In this document: positions 43,360-54,605 of the stretch, in pieces
How the letters are laid out: every line of letters starts with the position of its first letter
How positions within the stretch are numbered: the first letter of the stretch is position 1
NCBI GenBank assembly: GCA_025084515.1
Contig: JAJAGP010000091.1
Coordinates: 98,501 to 162,500, forward strand
DNA: 64,000 nt
Reading direction: 5' to 3'
Origin: Ancistrus triradiatus
Lineage: Eukaryota > Chordata > Actinopteri > Siluriformes > Loricariidae
Position numbers and translations under genes: made by a program
Notes under the pieces: model-generated
Told to the model about the DNA's origin: nothing
Database searches by the model: none
The model's input: only the letters and a program-made list of their open reading frames with translations

Positions 43360-43869
43360 GAAGTGGACATTATAAAACGTTCAAGGAAGAATGATAAATC
43401 ATGTTTCTCTTCATCTATTGAGTTCAGTAAGCAATAATGTGCCAAAACTATCTTCTTATACGCCAGTACTTCACATGCACACAATTAACTGTTCAAATTG
43501 ATTAAATAAAGCCTAACTATACCAGTCTAAATTATTACTTCTGCTTGTTATCATGATTACCTTTAAGTTTTTTAAGTTAGATTTGTCCTGCTACAAGAAA
43601 TTCTTTCGCAACTGCTAGCCAATCAAAAGCGGCCATTTCTGTGGTCAAATATTAAGCCCCTTTAAAATGCACTCAGTTAGCTGGGTATAAAATGTTGTCA
43701 TCCATCGCTCTCTTTACAAAGCTCAAAGTGATGTTTCAACAGGCCAATGTCTACAACGCATGCTGGTGATAATCATCATTTATGTGCATAGGCATCCCTT
43801 ACTGCGTTTCACCGTCTGCATCTGAATGTGGTTCACAGGACTACTTCTAAGTGTTAAGTTGTAGGAATT
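43360..43869. other. Gene-free stretch, nothing recognised
   Basis: AT-rich, no repeat family recognised. Confidence 0.35.
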
Positions 43870-44410
43870 TTTCTCTTTTTCATCTCATAGCCTGGGGAAT
43901 CTCAGTGGGTAGGAGTCTCATTTCCTCATCAAACACCAGGCGAGTGATTTGGAATATTTATGAGGGCTCCAATTTAAGTTAAACATTTAACAAAAAAGCA
44001 TCCGATTAAAATTATGCTCCAGAAAGAGTTAAAGTCCCCGTGGAGGATGGGGCCTAGGGTAAAACTGAAGCAGGAAATAGTGTGAAGTAAAGAAGGATTT
44101 CAGTGACTGGGCCAGTAACTCCGCTTTACCTTAATCTGTGCAGATGCAGATGCCATTAATGATTCAATATCAGTCCAGATATGCAAGCAGAGTCGGTAAA
44201 TGTTAAAATAGAAGACGTATCTTTTCAGCTGGCACATCATTTAATGGTGTTTGAACTGTCAGATGTTATCTCAAAGGTAATTGGATATCTTGCTAAGATC
44301 AAAGAGCCTCTTCAAGCCAAAATTAATTATCCAGTTTAGAATTAACGGGGTTGCATTAAGAGAGTAAATTATGCCATATTAAAATAAAATCAATTTAAGC
44401 ATGGTCAGTA
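43870..44410. other. Candidate conserved non-coding block
   Basis: Unique sequence with AT-rich TF-like cores: GGAATATTTATGAGGGC, CTCAAAGGTAATTGGATATC, AAAATTAATTATCCAG, and GAATTAACGGGGTTGCATTAA. No open frame with coding look. Confidence 0.4.
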
Positions 44411-44455
44411 GATAAAACCTTTTAGAACACTATACCACACCCATGTCAAGCTGTG

Positions 44456-44467
44456 TGCCCCCCCCCC
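44456..44467. repeat. Poly-C tract
   Basis: About eleven consecutive C. Confidence 0.9.
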
Positions 44468-44928
44468 AAGTTATGTCTATCCATCTTCCCTTCTTTGCTT
44501 GGGGAGAAAAGGGCTACTGTAGCACTTCGGTTCCAAAGTGACTCATGTTTGCTCCAGTGTAATCACTTGAGCTTGGGGGATATCTCTGGATCTATGAATC
44601 AGGTAAGAGAAAGAATTCCTGCAGGTTTGATCACTAGGAAGACAGACCCACAACTACACCTGCCTGAATGTGGGCTACAGAAATGATAACAGTGCTACCA
44701 CCAGGTGTGTTATTACATTCTAGTGTGACAGCGATGCAGTTTTGTACGCAATACTCATACTTCAGTCAAAGTAACAACCCAAAGGGAAATGTTACTGCCA
44801 AATGGTTACACTTTCACAGCTTGGGAGACATTATTGTGATTAGCTTTTATGATTAATTTACGTTTCTTCTCTGTTTCAGATTCCTAAAATAGCTTAGAAT
44901 GACAACAAAATACATTTGAGTTTAATGG
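44468..44928. other. Gene-free stretch
   Basis: Short frames only, no recognised element. Confidence 0.3.
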
Positions 44929-45028
44929 AGCTTGAGTGGTTCATTGGTTGCAAGCCCAACCTAGGGTTTGAACCTAGGATCAGCTCTTTCCACTAAATGG
45001 CACTTACCGCTGAGTCACCATCCGGACC
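44929..45028 (-). repeat. SINE-E copy (tRNA-like head)
   Basis: Minus strand: GGTGACTCAGCGGTAAGTGC (A box-like), GGTTCAAACCC (B box), then GGCTTGCAACCAATGAACCA. The extended sequence beyond the B box, shared with 21065-21160, argues against a true tRNA gene. Confidence 0.6.
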
Positions 45029-45143
45029 TAAGCTGGGCTATGTTAACATCTGCTACAGTGTTGGTTGAACTCTGATTGAAAACATAAACCAATGAATGTA
45101 AATTGATTTATGGAAATAGACATATATTGTGATTGTGAATAAA

Positions 45144-45148
<5 letters not shown>

Positions 45149-45172
<24 letters not shown>
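45149..45172. repeat. (TA)n microsatellite
   Basis: About 12 TA units. Confidence 0.95.
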
Positions 45173-45174
<2 letters not shown>

Positions 45175-46949
45175 AACACTGTTAAATGCAGAGCAATAAC
45201 ACTGCAGGGCCATGCATTGATGTGTTAGAGCTTGGCCATTATTTGACAAATTATAGTTACGGTAAAAGTATACTCCTGGGCAACAAAATGGGTCAAGCCT
45301 AAAATTCAAAATATTAAACTTTTAATGATCTGAACAACAAACCCTGGTAAGAGAAAATGAGCAAGAACTAAGAAAATGTACTCCACCAACATTTGCTCAT
45401 CACTGCTCATTGCTACAGTGAACTGCTGGGGGAAGCTAGATTTAAATGTTTGATCTAAAACTCAAACTAACACATGTCCAGTTTTGTTCTTAAAAGATTA
45501 GTTGTTAGTTGGTAATCTGTCAAGCCTGAAAACAAGCTAAATATCTTAAATAGAATCAGGAGTGATATATATATATAAAAGTACAAAAAGTTGCTCCAAA
45601 AAAATATCATGCAGATGTTGCTGTCAGAGACCACATAGATGGTCTTGGTCAGGCAATCTGCAGCTATTCTGAAATTTACAAGACCCTAAAGGCACAGCAA
45701 ACCCCTATTTCACTGTCAGCTATTAAGAAAATAAGTTAGTGATTTGAAACAACATCATGTTACCAAAAGGCACAAAGCCTCTTCAAGCTGAGATGACCAC
45801 CTGCTCTAATTTACAGTTCTCAAACCAAAAAAAAGCCTTGGTCACTGCTTCAAAAGCAACGTGAGCTTGCTGTTACATCTGCAATTATCTCTTTATTTAG
45901 CAGTTTACTTAGCATCCATTTGAGGGACAGCTGAGCTGCTTGCTTTCAAAATAATGAGCATTTTTCACCTCATTCAAAGTTATAACCATACTCCCTCTGT
46001 GATCTGATTGGTCACTTCACAGAATCAATCATTTGTAATACTGCCCTCACAAGACGTTTCAATAAATAAAACCCCAACAAACGCAATATGCTGTGCACTT
46101 GGATGACTGAATTAGGGTACACAAACTGGCAAACCATGGCTGAGTCACTCAAGCACATACTCAAGCACTTAATTGTCTGTTTTAATATGTACTTTCTCAG
46201 ATATTTGTACACCTACTTTTAAATTGTTCATTATCTTTAAGGTAACAGCACTTTACTTGAAGTGCACTTTTTCTGGAGTGTAATGCACCTGAATAGTACC
46301 TAAACTAGATACTCTTTTGCTCAAATAGTTATTTAGTAAGTAAGTAATTCACAGCCATTATACTTCAGTTATTTGTCTGCTCTAAAACCTGATTGTTTAA
46401 GCCATTCTGTCAGGTTGAAAGACAGCTTCTGTCCTGTTTTTGGAATAAACTCAGTGTACTCTGGATTCTGCTCGCAGTAGGAGTTCACCTTGTGTGTGTA
46501 TGGTGTTTGTCTGCAAGCTTTAGGGCACTCTCTGATGCCTGCTCCACTGTTCAACAGCCTCAGGGTATCATATGCTGCCCGCTACGGCTCAAGGACCAAA
46601 CTGAATGTTTGTGTCACAGCATGTTTATCCTCCTTTGCATCAAGTAGAGCTTATCTTGCTTGTGACAGAGACTTGTCAGTTCCACCAGTGCATCTCAGAC
46701 ATAACATGCTGTAGTCTCTCACACTGACTAGCCAGCCATGCCAGCAAACAAGCACCACACACTGGTGTAAGCACTGTTTGCAGCATGTCCTGCTGGAGAA
46801 TCACACAAACATGCATCTGAACATTTTATTTTGAAACTTTCCGTTGTCAGGACTTAAGATAAGAACATTTTATAATCTAGCCCCAGGTCTATAGTGATGA
46901 TGATTAACAAATACCAACTGTTCATGCAGGGACACTCATATCAAGTGTC
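45173..46949. other. Gene-free stretch, nothing recognised
   Basis: AT-rich, several chance frames under 90 codons. I could not name any element here. Confidence 0.35.
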
Positions 46950-46954
46950 ATGGA

Positions 46955-47205
46955 GGGAATCTACATTTGTGCCGTCCAAGTTGGAGTTCCACAAGGCTTA
47001 GTGCTGGGTCCTCTTCGTTCCTCCTTCTACACCTGCTCCCTTGGTGAGGGAGTAACCTGGCATGACTTCTTGTACCATTGCTATGTTGATGACACACTAA
47101 CTAATCCTCTCCTTTCCTCCCTCAGATACGTTTGTTTCAACCCTCATCTCAGCACATCTCAACAAACATCGTTTTGTAGATTTGAACCTCGTATCACCTG
47201 AGCTC
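46955..47205 (+). pseudogene. L2-like LINE reverse transcriptase fragment
   Basis: Plus-strand translation contains VGVPQGLVLGPLRSSFYTCS and FLYHCYVDDTLTN. These are the PQGxVLGPLLF and Y.DD motifs of a non-LTR reverse transcriptase; the catalytic box is YVDD. L2-type elements usually have SYHCYADDTQL here. Only about 60 codons of palm domain remain and no neighbouring ORF2 pieces are firmly identifiable, although 47450-47830 might be diverged remnants of the same element. Inactive. Confidence 0.8.
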
Positions 47206-47261
47206 CTGGACATCTCCACATAACGGTTGTACCATTCTTCTATTATTCTTAACAAGTATGT

Positions 47262-47445
47262 CATTTGTTATGTCATTTAGCAGACACTCTTACCCAGAGT
47301 GACTTCCAACTGATAGTCTTACAATCCAAGCAATTGTGGGACAAGGACCCAACAGTGGCGGCTTGGCTGAGGTGGGATTTGAACTCTTGATCTTTTGGTC
47401 CATAGTCCTGCACCTTAACCTTAACAGTCCCATGTAACCAAAGTA
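47262..47445 (-). repeat. SINE-A copy
   Basis: Plus-strand CATTTAGCAGACACTCTTAC is the complement of the tail. CCAAGCAATTGTGGGACAAGG, GGGATTTGAACTCTTG (B box) and CTGCACCTTAACC follow. Nearly complete. Confidence 0.88.
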
Positions 47446-48234
47446 GCCATTGATCCCCTCATGCAGGTTTCTCTTCTACAAGAAGACTCAAGACGTTTAT
47501 CTCTGTGGAAGCCACTCAGGTGCATCTTCAGCCCTTGCCATCTCTGGACTACCGATATTCAGTCCTGTTATGTTTTCCCATGCCTTCCCATATTGTCAGT
47601 CCCCCCAGTTACTCCCAAATCAGCCCATTCCTCTCTTCTCTTACTGATGTAAGGCTAAACATTGGACTACTCTCGGCCTATCCAGAAGACAATACTTCAC
47701 TTCCATAACTCATATCCTTCTAGCTACACTTAAGGCTTGACTTGAAACACCATCCCTCAAGACTCAAGGACAACAAGATTCAAGGCTCTTCTCTGTACTG
47801 ATGCAATATTCCTTGGCATGAACGCTGTATTTCTTTACCTACACTAGAACCTCTAACATGGTTTAGCTTCGTAGTAGTTTTAGACAATTCTGTGCTACTT
47901 GGGGATATTTGGGGATTCAAACTAAAGATGTCTGATATATGCTGAATACTAACATAAGGTGCTTTGGCATTGGAGGGCATTTTTCATAGTTAGAATTGTG
48001 TTCCCCTTCCCACTGGGAACAATTGTAGTTCTTAGAATGCTGTGTATCAGGACTTTTTTTAGCTCCTACTTCAAGGTAGGGTCTTTTCCCAATGCACAGG
48101 AACCCGGAGTGACTTAAATATGTGATGATTGGTAGGACGTGTATAGTGATTGGTCCAGACGCAAACGCCTTGTTTAGGGCAACCACCATTTTTAAGTATA
48201 CTTGTACACTGGTTGTAATATAAACAACAGATTT
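47446..48234. other. Gene-free stretch, possibly old LINE sequence
   Basis: Three overlapping plus-strand frames at 47450-47708 indicate a lack of stops but no motif I can name. Confidence 0.3.
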
Positions 48235-48340
48235 TCACAACAGATTTTCACTCTAGAAATTCAAAAGGCACACAAAAAATGGACCAACAGTGAAGTTCAG
48301 ATTTTACTAAGCCTATATGTGCCTATATCTTGCGTTCACG
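48235..48340 (+). other. Short open segment resembling a SANT/Myb-like helix
   Basis: Plus-strand IQKAHKKWTNSEVQILLSLY resembles the W..xEV..LLSLY start of SANT/MADF-like domains found in Harbinger-type elements and some host genes. Similarity ends after about 20 residues, and no start, splice or partner domain is visible. Confidence 0.25.
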
Positions 48341-49654
48341 TCACTTCAGCGTGGAACTGTTTTGTGGGAAAGCGGCTAAACTTCGAAGTACTGTTCTGCT
48401 TGCATCATTGTGGTTATTTTGAGAAATTACTTTTTAAATCTACATTATATAGAAGTTTACAAATTTACACAATACGTATTTATTACCCCCCCTACCCCCC
48501 AGTTTAATAATTAGAGCAAGCATGCTCCAAAATGCACATTTGTCAGTCTAACTGCTAATACATGTGCTTAAAATAGTGTTGTTTAGGGTTTAAAAGATAT
48601 GTGGTCAAACTAGTTAGCTAAACCTTACACCTGGCCTTGTTCTTATGTACTGCTTTCCAAACCAAAGCCAAATTTAAATCACTTAAATCAAAATGACAAG
48701 CTAGATTTAGATTAGTATAATCATCTATATGGTTCACCTGTCAGGAAGACTGCTGCAGATGGACTACATGGCACAGATGTCTTTCCAAAGCAATGGGATT
48801 GTGATTAGCTGACATGGCACGTGGGTTTTGCAAGCTGTACTATTCTGGGATAGAGCGGACAGGATGAAATGGGAATGAAGGTATTGATCCCTTGGCCTGG
48901 ATGAGAATGATGCACTACAAGCTATTTTGGTAGTGGAGGGGAATTTGTTGCCATTGGGTGCATTATGCATTATGACGTACATAAGCTCGTGAGCACAGCT
49001 CCGTGATATCTGGCACTGGAACAAAATGGCTGCCTTCTCACATGACCTCTGTACCTGCTGAGCCAAAATTACAGTCCCCTTTGCCCTGATGTTGTCAATG
49101 AGAGGTGGCTCTTTCTATTCTCTCTCTATTCATACAAACCTTAGCCAGCAAAACAGTAACTCTAGTCAGCCTTTGCTATATATGGGACATTCATATATGC
49201 ATCTCAATAAGTGTAAGCCATTGTGAATAAGCACACAGTTTATGAATATGGATTATATTCTGCTTACTTTTGCTGTGTTGGAGTCGAATGGTGCCATTTT
49301 AATGTTAAAGAGTTAATAACCAGCTGATTTTTTAAACAAAATAGACAACAACCTTGCATGCTTAAAACTGCAAGTCCCAATATATTTGTCCTCCCACTGT
49401 GCCCGGTGGCTGACAGTGATGAATATTTGGCCAAAAGTTTGTACTCCATGTAATGATTTTTCTTAATGAAAATGGATTAAGGCAAGTGGGTGTGGTTAAT
49501 GTCTGTGGAACAGTGGGTTACGAGCATGACAGGGTTTTACACCCCTCTGAAAGGCCATGCATGGGTCAGCGCACTCTGCAAACTCACCACTTTGGGAGGC
49601 CTGTTTTCCCATCTTTAAGAGAAATAAAAAGAAGAGTGTGTAAGCTCGGGTTGT
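48341..49654. other. Gene-free stretch, nothing recognised
   Basis: A C-rich patch at 48485-48500; otherwise unclassified. Confidence 0.35.
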
Positions 49655-49860
49655 GAAGGGGTCTAACACACTAAACCACCACCGCAGGAACCCAGGTTCA
49701 AGTCCCTTCCTGCTGGGTCACATGTCACATGCAGACATGATTGGCTGTGCCTGAGGGAGTGGAGGTCGATTGGAGGATTGACTGACATCCCATCCAGGGA
49801 ACACTTACACCATGTGATATCTAGGGCCAGGTACCGAAGCCCCCACAACGCTTACCATGA
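49655..49860 (+). repeat. SINE-B copy
   Basis: B box GGTTCAAGTCC, then GCAGACATGATTGGCTGTGC, CTGAGGGAGTGGAGG and CATCCCATCCAGGGAACAC. One of the clearest copies of the core. Confidence 0.8.
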
Positions 49861-49910
49861 AGAGTAATGTTAAAATGTAAAAAAAAACAACATGGCCATT
49901 TTGTTACATA

Positions 49911-51051
49911 CAGTGGTGCTTGAAAGTTTGTGAAGCCTTTAGAATTGTCTACATTTCTGAATACATATGACCTAAAACATCATCAGAAGTCCTAAAAGTA
50001 GATAAAGAGAACCCAGTTAAACAAATGAGACAGAAATATTATACTTGGTCATTTATTTATTGAGGAAAATGATCCAATATTACATATTAGTGAGTGGCAA
50101 AAGTATGTGAACTTTGCTGCATGACCCACCTTCTCTTGAGACTCCGTTCATGGACAGATGTCCCTGACATTTTCCTTTAGAATTCTGATATAATTCAGAA
50201 TTCATTGTTTCCATCAATGATGGCAAGTCGCCCTGGCCCAGATGCAGCAAAACAGGCCCAACCATGATACTACCTCCAGCATGTTTTCACAGATGGGATA
50301 AGGTTCTTATGCTGGAATGCAGTGTTTTCCTTTTCCCCAAATATAACACTTTTATTTTAAACCAAAAAGTTCTATTTTGGTCTCATCCGTCCACAAAACA
50401 TTCTTCCAATAGCCTTCTGGCTTGTCCACGTGATCTTTAGCAACACTGCAGACGAGCAGCAATGTTTTTTTTGGAGAGCAGTGGCTTTGCAGTGGCTTGC
50501 AACCCTGCCATGCACACCATTGTTGTTCAGTGTTCTTCGATGTGTGGACTCATGAACATTAGCATTAGCCAATGTGAGAGAGGCCTTCAGTTGCTCAGAA
50601 TTTGGAGTCTAAACTCTTTAGAGATGGTTTTTGTAACCTTTTCCAACCTGATGAGCATCACAACTTTCTGAGGTCCTCAGAAATCTCCTTTGTTCGTGCC
50701 ATGATACATTTTCCACAAACATGTGTTGTGAAGAGCAGACTTTGATAGATCCCTGTTCTTTAAATAAAACATGGTGCCCACTCACACCTGATTGTCATCC
50801 CATTGATTGAAAACACCTGACTAATTACACCTTCAAATTACTGCTAATCCTAGAGGTTCACATACTTTTGCTACTCACTAATATGTAATATTGGATCATT
50901 TTCATCAAAGAATAATAGACCAAGTATAATATTTTTGTCTCATTTGTTTAACTGGGTTCTCTTTATCTACTTTTAGGACTTGTGTGACAAGTCATATTTA
51001 TTCAGAAATATAAAAAATTCTAAAGAGTTCACAAACTTTTAAGCACCACTG
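49911..51051 (-). mobile_element. Tc1-a element, intact termini, different internal deletion
   Basis: CAGTGGTGCTTGAAAG and TTTTAAGCACCACTG termini are flanked by TA (49909-49910 and 51052-51053). About 1140 bp. It keeps the leader, start and first-aspartate region and loses the C-terminal catalytic region; the junction is near 50117, where AAGTATGTGAACTTT meets GCTGCATGACCC. Confidence 0.93.
50118..50702 (-). pseudogene. Tc1-a transposase, N-terminal two-thirds, disrupted
   Basis: The ATG at 50702 (minus) gives MARTKEISEDLRKV. A deletion near 50605 joins the first helix-turn-helix to the second, and shifts follow. The open stretch at 50572-50372 reads ANVNVHESTHRRTLNNNGVHGRVASHCKATALQKK and ends in PKAIGRMFCGRMRPK, an off-frame version of KPEGYWKNVLWTDETK. 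Sequence to 50118 corresponds to the GGGSIMVWAC and NELNLKRRWVMQQ regions and then stops, so the second aspartate and the glutamate are absent. Confidence 0.85.
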
Positions 51052-51053
51052 TA

Positions 51054-51889
51054 TTTAGCTACAACAGGCTTGCAGTAACTATTTATTTATACATGCTAAA
51101 ATTGTAACACATTTCTAAGACAATATTATTCCATTATACCAGTTATTTCACATGCATGCATATGCACAAGCCAAGGCAGGCATCTGATCAGTCAGCAGTG
51201 TGATAGTTTCTAGCCAGTGGCAGCCATGTCAACAAACAGCAGCAATAGCAGATGGCATCATGTGGATTTAAAAAATGATGGCCTCCAACATGCCTAAGGC
51301 TATCCCAGAGGTCCATGCGCTACCCTCTCTCCACATGTGGCTGCCCACTGTGGACATTAACTAGTTAATGCTGTACTAGCTTATTGATATCACACGTGGG
51401 GCTTTATGAACCACATCCGCCATTTCAGAGTGGTTGGCTGAACATCCACATTCCCATTTAAGCCAGTGTAAACTCATTCATAGACGTTTACAGGCTTGAC
51501 CAAACATTGAGTAATGAGTCATGAGCATATCTGCCTGTATGAGTTCGTTTGGAAAAAAAAAACTTTCCACATTAACACTAGTGTAGCATTTATTTTTCTG
51601 TCAAATATCATGTGTTCTCAGGTTATTTATTTAACTTCGTACGCCGTTTCAACCCTCAGGCTTTCAACGAGCATTCAGATAAAACAGTACTGCAGGTAGT
51701 AGTGCAATTCCTGATACATTATAAATACGTAAAGCATTATATGGGTAAATACATATAAATAAATAAAATTTAAAGACCGTAATCATTTTTCTAATCTGTT
51801 TTATGCTTCATGCAACTTTATCACCCTCTACAAATGAATGTTCAATGAAAAATGACTTGTGATGGTTTACATTTGATTTACTTTTTCCA
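51054..51889. other. Gene-free stretch, nothing recognised
   Basis: AT-rich, no repeat family or coding signal identified. Confidence 0.35.
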
Positions 51890-52012
51890 CATTTATCCCT
51901 GATTTTGGCTGGCCATGGTGCAAACGTACTGGTCGGGACGCAAGTCCATCACAGGACTGGGTAGGAACTGTTATTGCTATACCAGGGGATGATACAGCAA
52001 CCGGCTGACCTG
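51890..52012 (-). repeat. SINE-B tail, inverted partner
   Basis: Plus strand CAAGTCCATCACAGGACTGG and CCAGGGGATGATACAGCAAC are complements of the tail segment at 52062-52130. Confidence 0.65.
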
Positions 52013-52029
52013 CTCACCCTCACAGCCAA

Positions 52030-52180
52030 ATGTGTCTGTAGGAGACATTTCACCTGATGATCGGCCAGTAGGAGGATCATCCCCTGTTGCTGCAACAGTG
52101 ACCCCTGTCAAATCCTGTGATGGACTGTACTCCATGCACATCAGGGAACGGTGCTGGAGCCCCCTGCAACACTGCCAAGG
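52030..52180 (+). repeat. SINE-B copy, head missing
   Basis: TGTGTCTGTAGGAGACATTT, GGATCATCCCCTGTTGCTGC, AACAGTGACCCCTGTCAAAT and CCTGTGATGGACTGTACTCC; together with 51890-52012 it forms an imperfect palindrome. Confidence 0.7.
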
Positions 52181-52729
52181 AAAAAAAAGGGGGTTAACAG
52201 TATTCAATGACTAATATATGTAAAACGGTTGTTTTTATCCATGCCTCCAGAAAAATGTTTGTACAGTTTTTGAATTCATAATAGCAATATAGAGAAAATT
52301 ACATATATTATGGCATAATGGGTAAAAAAAATCCACTTTCTGCTTAATCTTTCATCATTTCATTCTACATGAGGCTCTTTAATCCGGACTGAAGGAGCAG
52401 GACAGGCTATATCAGTCAGAGTGGAACTCAGATAGAGAGATACAGCAAGTTTAATATCCAGCAGCTCTGTCTCTAATACGCAAGCTGGCAGAGTGCTGGA
52501 TGATGACAGCAAGGCCGTTGAGTCTACTGAGGAGAACATGACCCTCAGCCCAGGGCATGCTGGATTCTGCCTGCCACGCTCCATTCACCAGTCTGAATCC
52601 TGCCAGCCGAAACCTTCCCTGACTCACTGCTACTGCAGAAAGATGCAGTAAATAAAAGCAAAGTCATCAGCATAAAGTTTATTCCTGCCATTGTGTAAAG
52701 TCTGTAATACTGCAAGGTCTATTTCTGAC
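52181..52729. other. Gene-free stretch, nothing recognised
   Basis: Unclassified; the minus-strand frame at 52360-52584 has no known motif. Confidence 0.3.
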
Positions 52730-52905
52730 TTTTACATTACATTACCCAGAGTGATTTACAACATATACAATCTTACACTCCAAGCAATTATGGGTTAAGG
52801 GTCTTGCTCAAGGGCAGCAAGGCAGCTTAGCAAATGTGGGACTTGAACCCTTTAATTCTGGTCCATAATCCAGTACCTTAACCGCTAGGCTACCACAGTC
52901 CCACA
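52730..52905 (-). repeat. SINE-A copy
   Basis: Plus strand: ACCCAGAGTGATTTACAAC, CCAAGCAATTATGGGTTAAG, GGGACTTGAACCCTTT (B box), and CCGCTAGGCTACCACAGTCC. Confidence 0.85.
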
Positions 52906-53089
52906 TGCAAATGACATATACTTAGACAGATTTGCTGCTACAGTCCGCCTACTAAAATATGTCTATTAATTCTTACATTAAGAAACTGTGGCTTTTCTGC
53001 ACAGCTGTAACTGGATATTACACGTGCACACTATCTACCTCCTATTTCATTTGAGCTTTTGCACCCCACAGTAGGAATAAAATATCTGC

Positions 53090-53610
53090 AGGTGCACTGA
53101 ATGCCGTTTAACCACTTTAATGCTGGAGCTCTAATTGGATTTTAACTGCACAGCCTATCAAACAGCCACAATGGCCATCAACGCACTATTGGATTCTTCC
53201 AATACTTTTATGCGTCAGGTCCTTGTCTGTATTCCTCTCCCTGTTCAAATGACATGCTTTTTAATCAGGGGCTGTGTAAAATGTCCATATGAATTGCACT
53301 CATCAAACCTGGACACACACGCTGAGCAGTCCATTAGCAGGCCAGACAGAAGATTGTCTCTAAAATGAAGTCATTAGTTACGCAAAGCCCACCACGGAGC
53401 ACTTGTTTGGATAAATCGGAATGATCTGCTTCTTGCTGTGGATGGATATTTTAGCCAAAATGAAATTTAAACGCACTGAAAGGGTGAAAACTGCAAAACA
53501 AACAAGGACAAGCCTGGGTGATGAGGTGGATATAAAGGTAGATTGGGGGCACAGGCGGGGAGGGCTGCATTGGTTCCCGTTTCTGCTCTGCTTGGAGCTC
53601 CATGAGGACA
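53090..53610. other. Candidate conserved non-coding block
   Basis: Unique sequence with GCTCTAATTGGATTTTAAC, CCACAATGGCCATCAACG, TCATATGGACATTTTAC on the minus strand, and GAAGTCATTAGTTACGC. Frames here (77 and 69 codons) lack domains. Together with the next block it makes the longest enhancer-like island in the window. Confidence 0.42.
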
Positions 53611-54020
53611 GGTTGAGTCGGCAGGGTTGATGATGAGCCGCTGACGAAGGCTGCGGTCTAAATGCTCCCAGTTAAAAGAGAAATTACGGGCTGCGGAGAG
53701 GGGCTAATAACTGTTATTAACCCCGTGCGGGCGTCGCCGTGGAGAGTGAGCACCACAGTAACGAGGGCCCGCTGTCGGGGCCGTGAGGCGCGTCGCCGAG
53801 CCGCTCGCCCCCTAGGAGAAGCTAACTTATTAAAATAATGAATTAGCCCAGCAGATTACTGCAGCCTGCGGCAAAGGCAATTATCCCTCTCCAAATCCCC
53901 GGACGGGGCTCCTCAGCACAGCCATAAAACAAGCGCTCGCACAGAGCGGCGGCAGAAAGCCACACTCCAATGAAAAAGGCTGTTAATTAGGATCTCTCCC
54001 ACTGCGGACAGCCCTTTACT
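53611..54020. other. GC- and CpG-rich unique block, CpG-island-like
   Basis: Strikingly GC-rich against its surroundings, with dense CpGs at GTGCGGGCGTCGCCGTGG and GAGGCGCGTCGCCGAGCC, interleaved with AT-rich cores (AACTGTTATTAACCCC, TTAAAATAATGAATTAGCCC, GCTGTTAATTAGGATC). No open frame of note. Could be a regulatory element or the edge of a promoter; no transcription start can be assigned. Confidence 0.5.
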
Positions 54021-54265
54021 TCAGCCATAACACAGGCTCACAACTGAACAGTGAAACAGAAGCACTGACAGAGAGGGAGAATAAGAAAAAGCAGAGAAAT
54101 GTGAGATACGCCAACAGAACAAGAGAAAGAGGGAGTTGCAGGAAGCAAGGGGAGATCTATGTCCTCAGAGACTCAAAGAAATTTTTTCCTCAGCTTTTTT
54201 CCATACAAGAACAATTTTGAATTTTGCTTAAATTGTGTCCCTATACACAATATATAACCCAAAAG
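54021..54265. other. Short gene-free gap
   Basis: Purine-rich (GAGAAATG, AGAAAGAGGGAG), no element recognised. Confidence 0.35.
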
Positions 54266-54605
54266 ATGGAGGTCCCTGCCACACTGTCCAAATTGTTTAG
54301 GAATGGTTTGAGGAACATGACCAAGTCTTCAAGGTATTGGCTTAGCCTCCAAATTCCTTCAGATTTCCGATCAAGCATCTGTCAGATGTCCTGGACAAAC
54401 AAGTCCGATCCAGGGGGGCCTCACCTCACAACTTACAGGACTTAAGGATTTGCTACTTACTATGTCCTTGGTTCCTGATAACACAGAATATTTTCAGAGG
54501 TCTTGTGGAGTCTATGCCTTGATGTATCAGCGCCTTGGCAGCTTGAGGAAGACCAACACGATATTAGGCAGGTTGTTTTTATTGTTATGGCTGATCGGTG
54601 CATGT
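54266..54605 (+). pseudogene. Tc1-i transposase C-terminal fragment with terminus
   Basis: Reads GTCCCTGCCACACTGTCC, then a RNGLRNMTKSSRYWLSLQ stretch standing for EEHDKEFKVLTWPPNSPDLNP out of frame. LDKQVRSRGASPHNLQDLKDLL appears in another frame, followed by FRGLVESMP. It ends at TATGGCTGATCGGTG, the outer terminus of this family. Only the last quarter of the gene is present. Confidence 0.75.

Noticed and set aside
44929..45028. Possible true tRNA gene (A and B boxes on the minus strand)
   Set aside because: Arms do not fold into a clean cloverleaf by eye and the sequence continues as a repeat shared with 21065-21160.
47450..47708. Three overlapping plus-strand frames as a gene or more LINE ORF2
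   Set aside because: No reverse transcriptase or endonuclease motif could be aligned; kept only as unclassified sequence.
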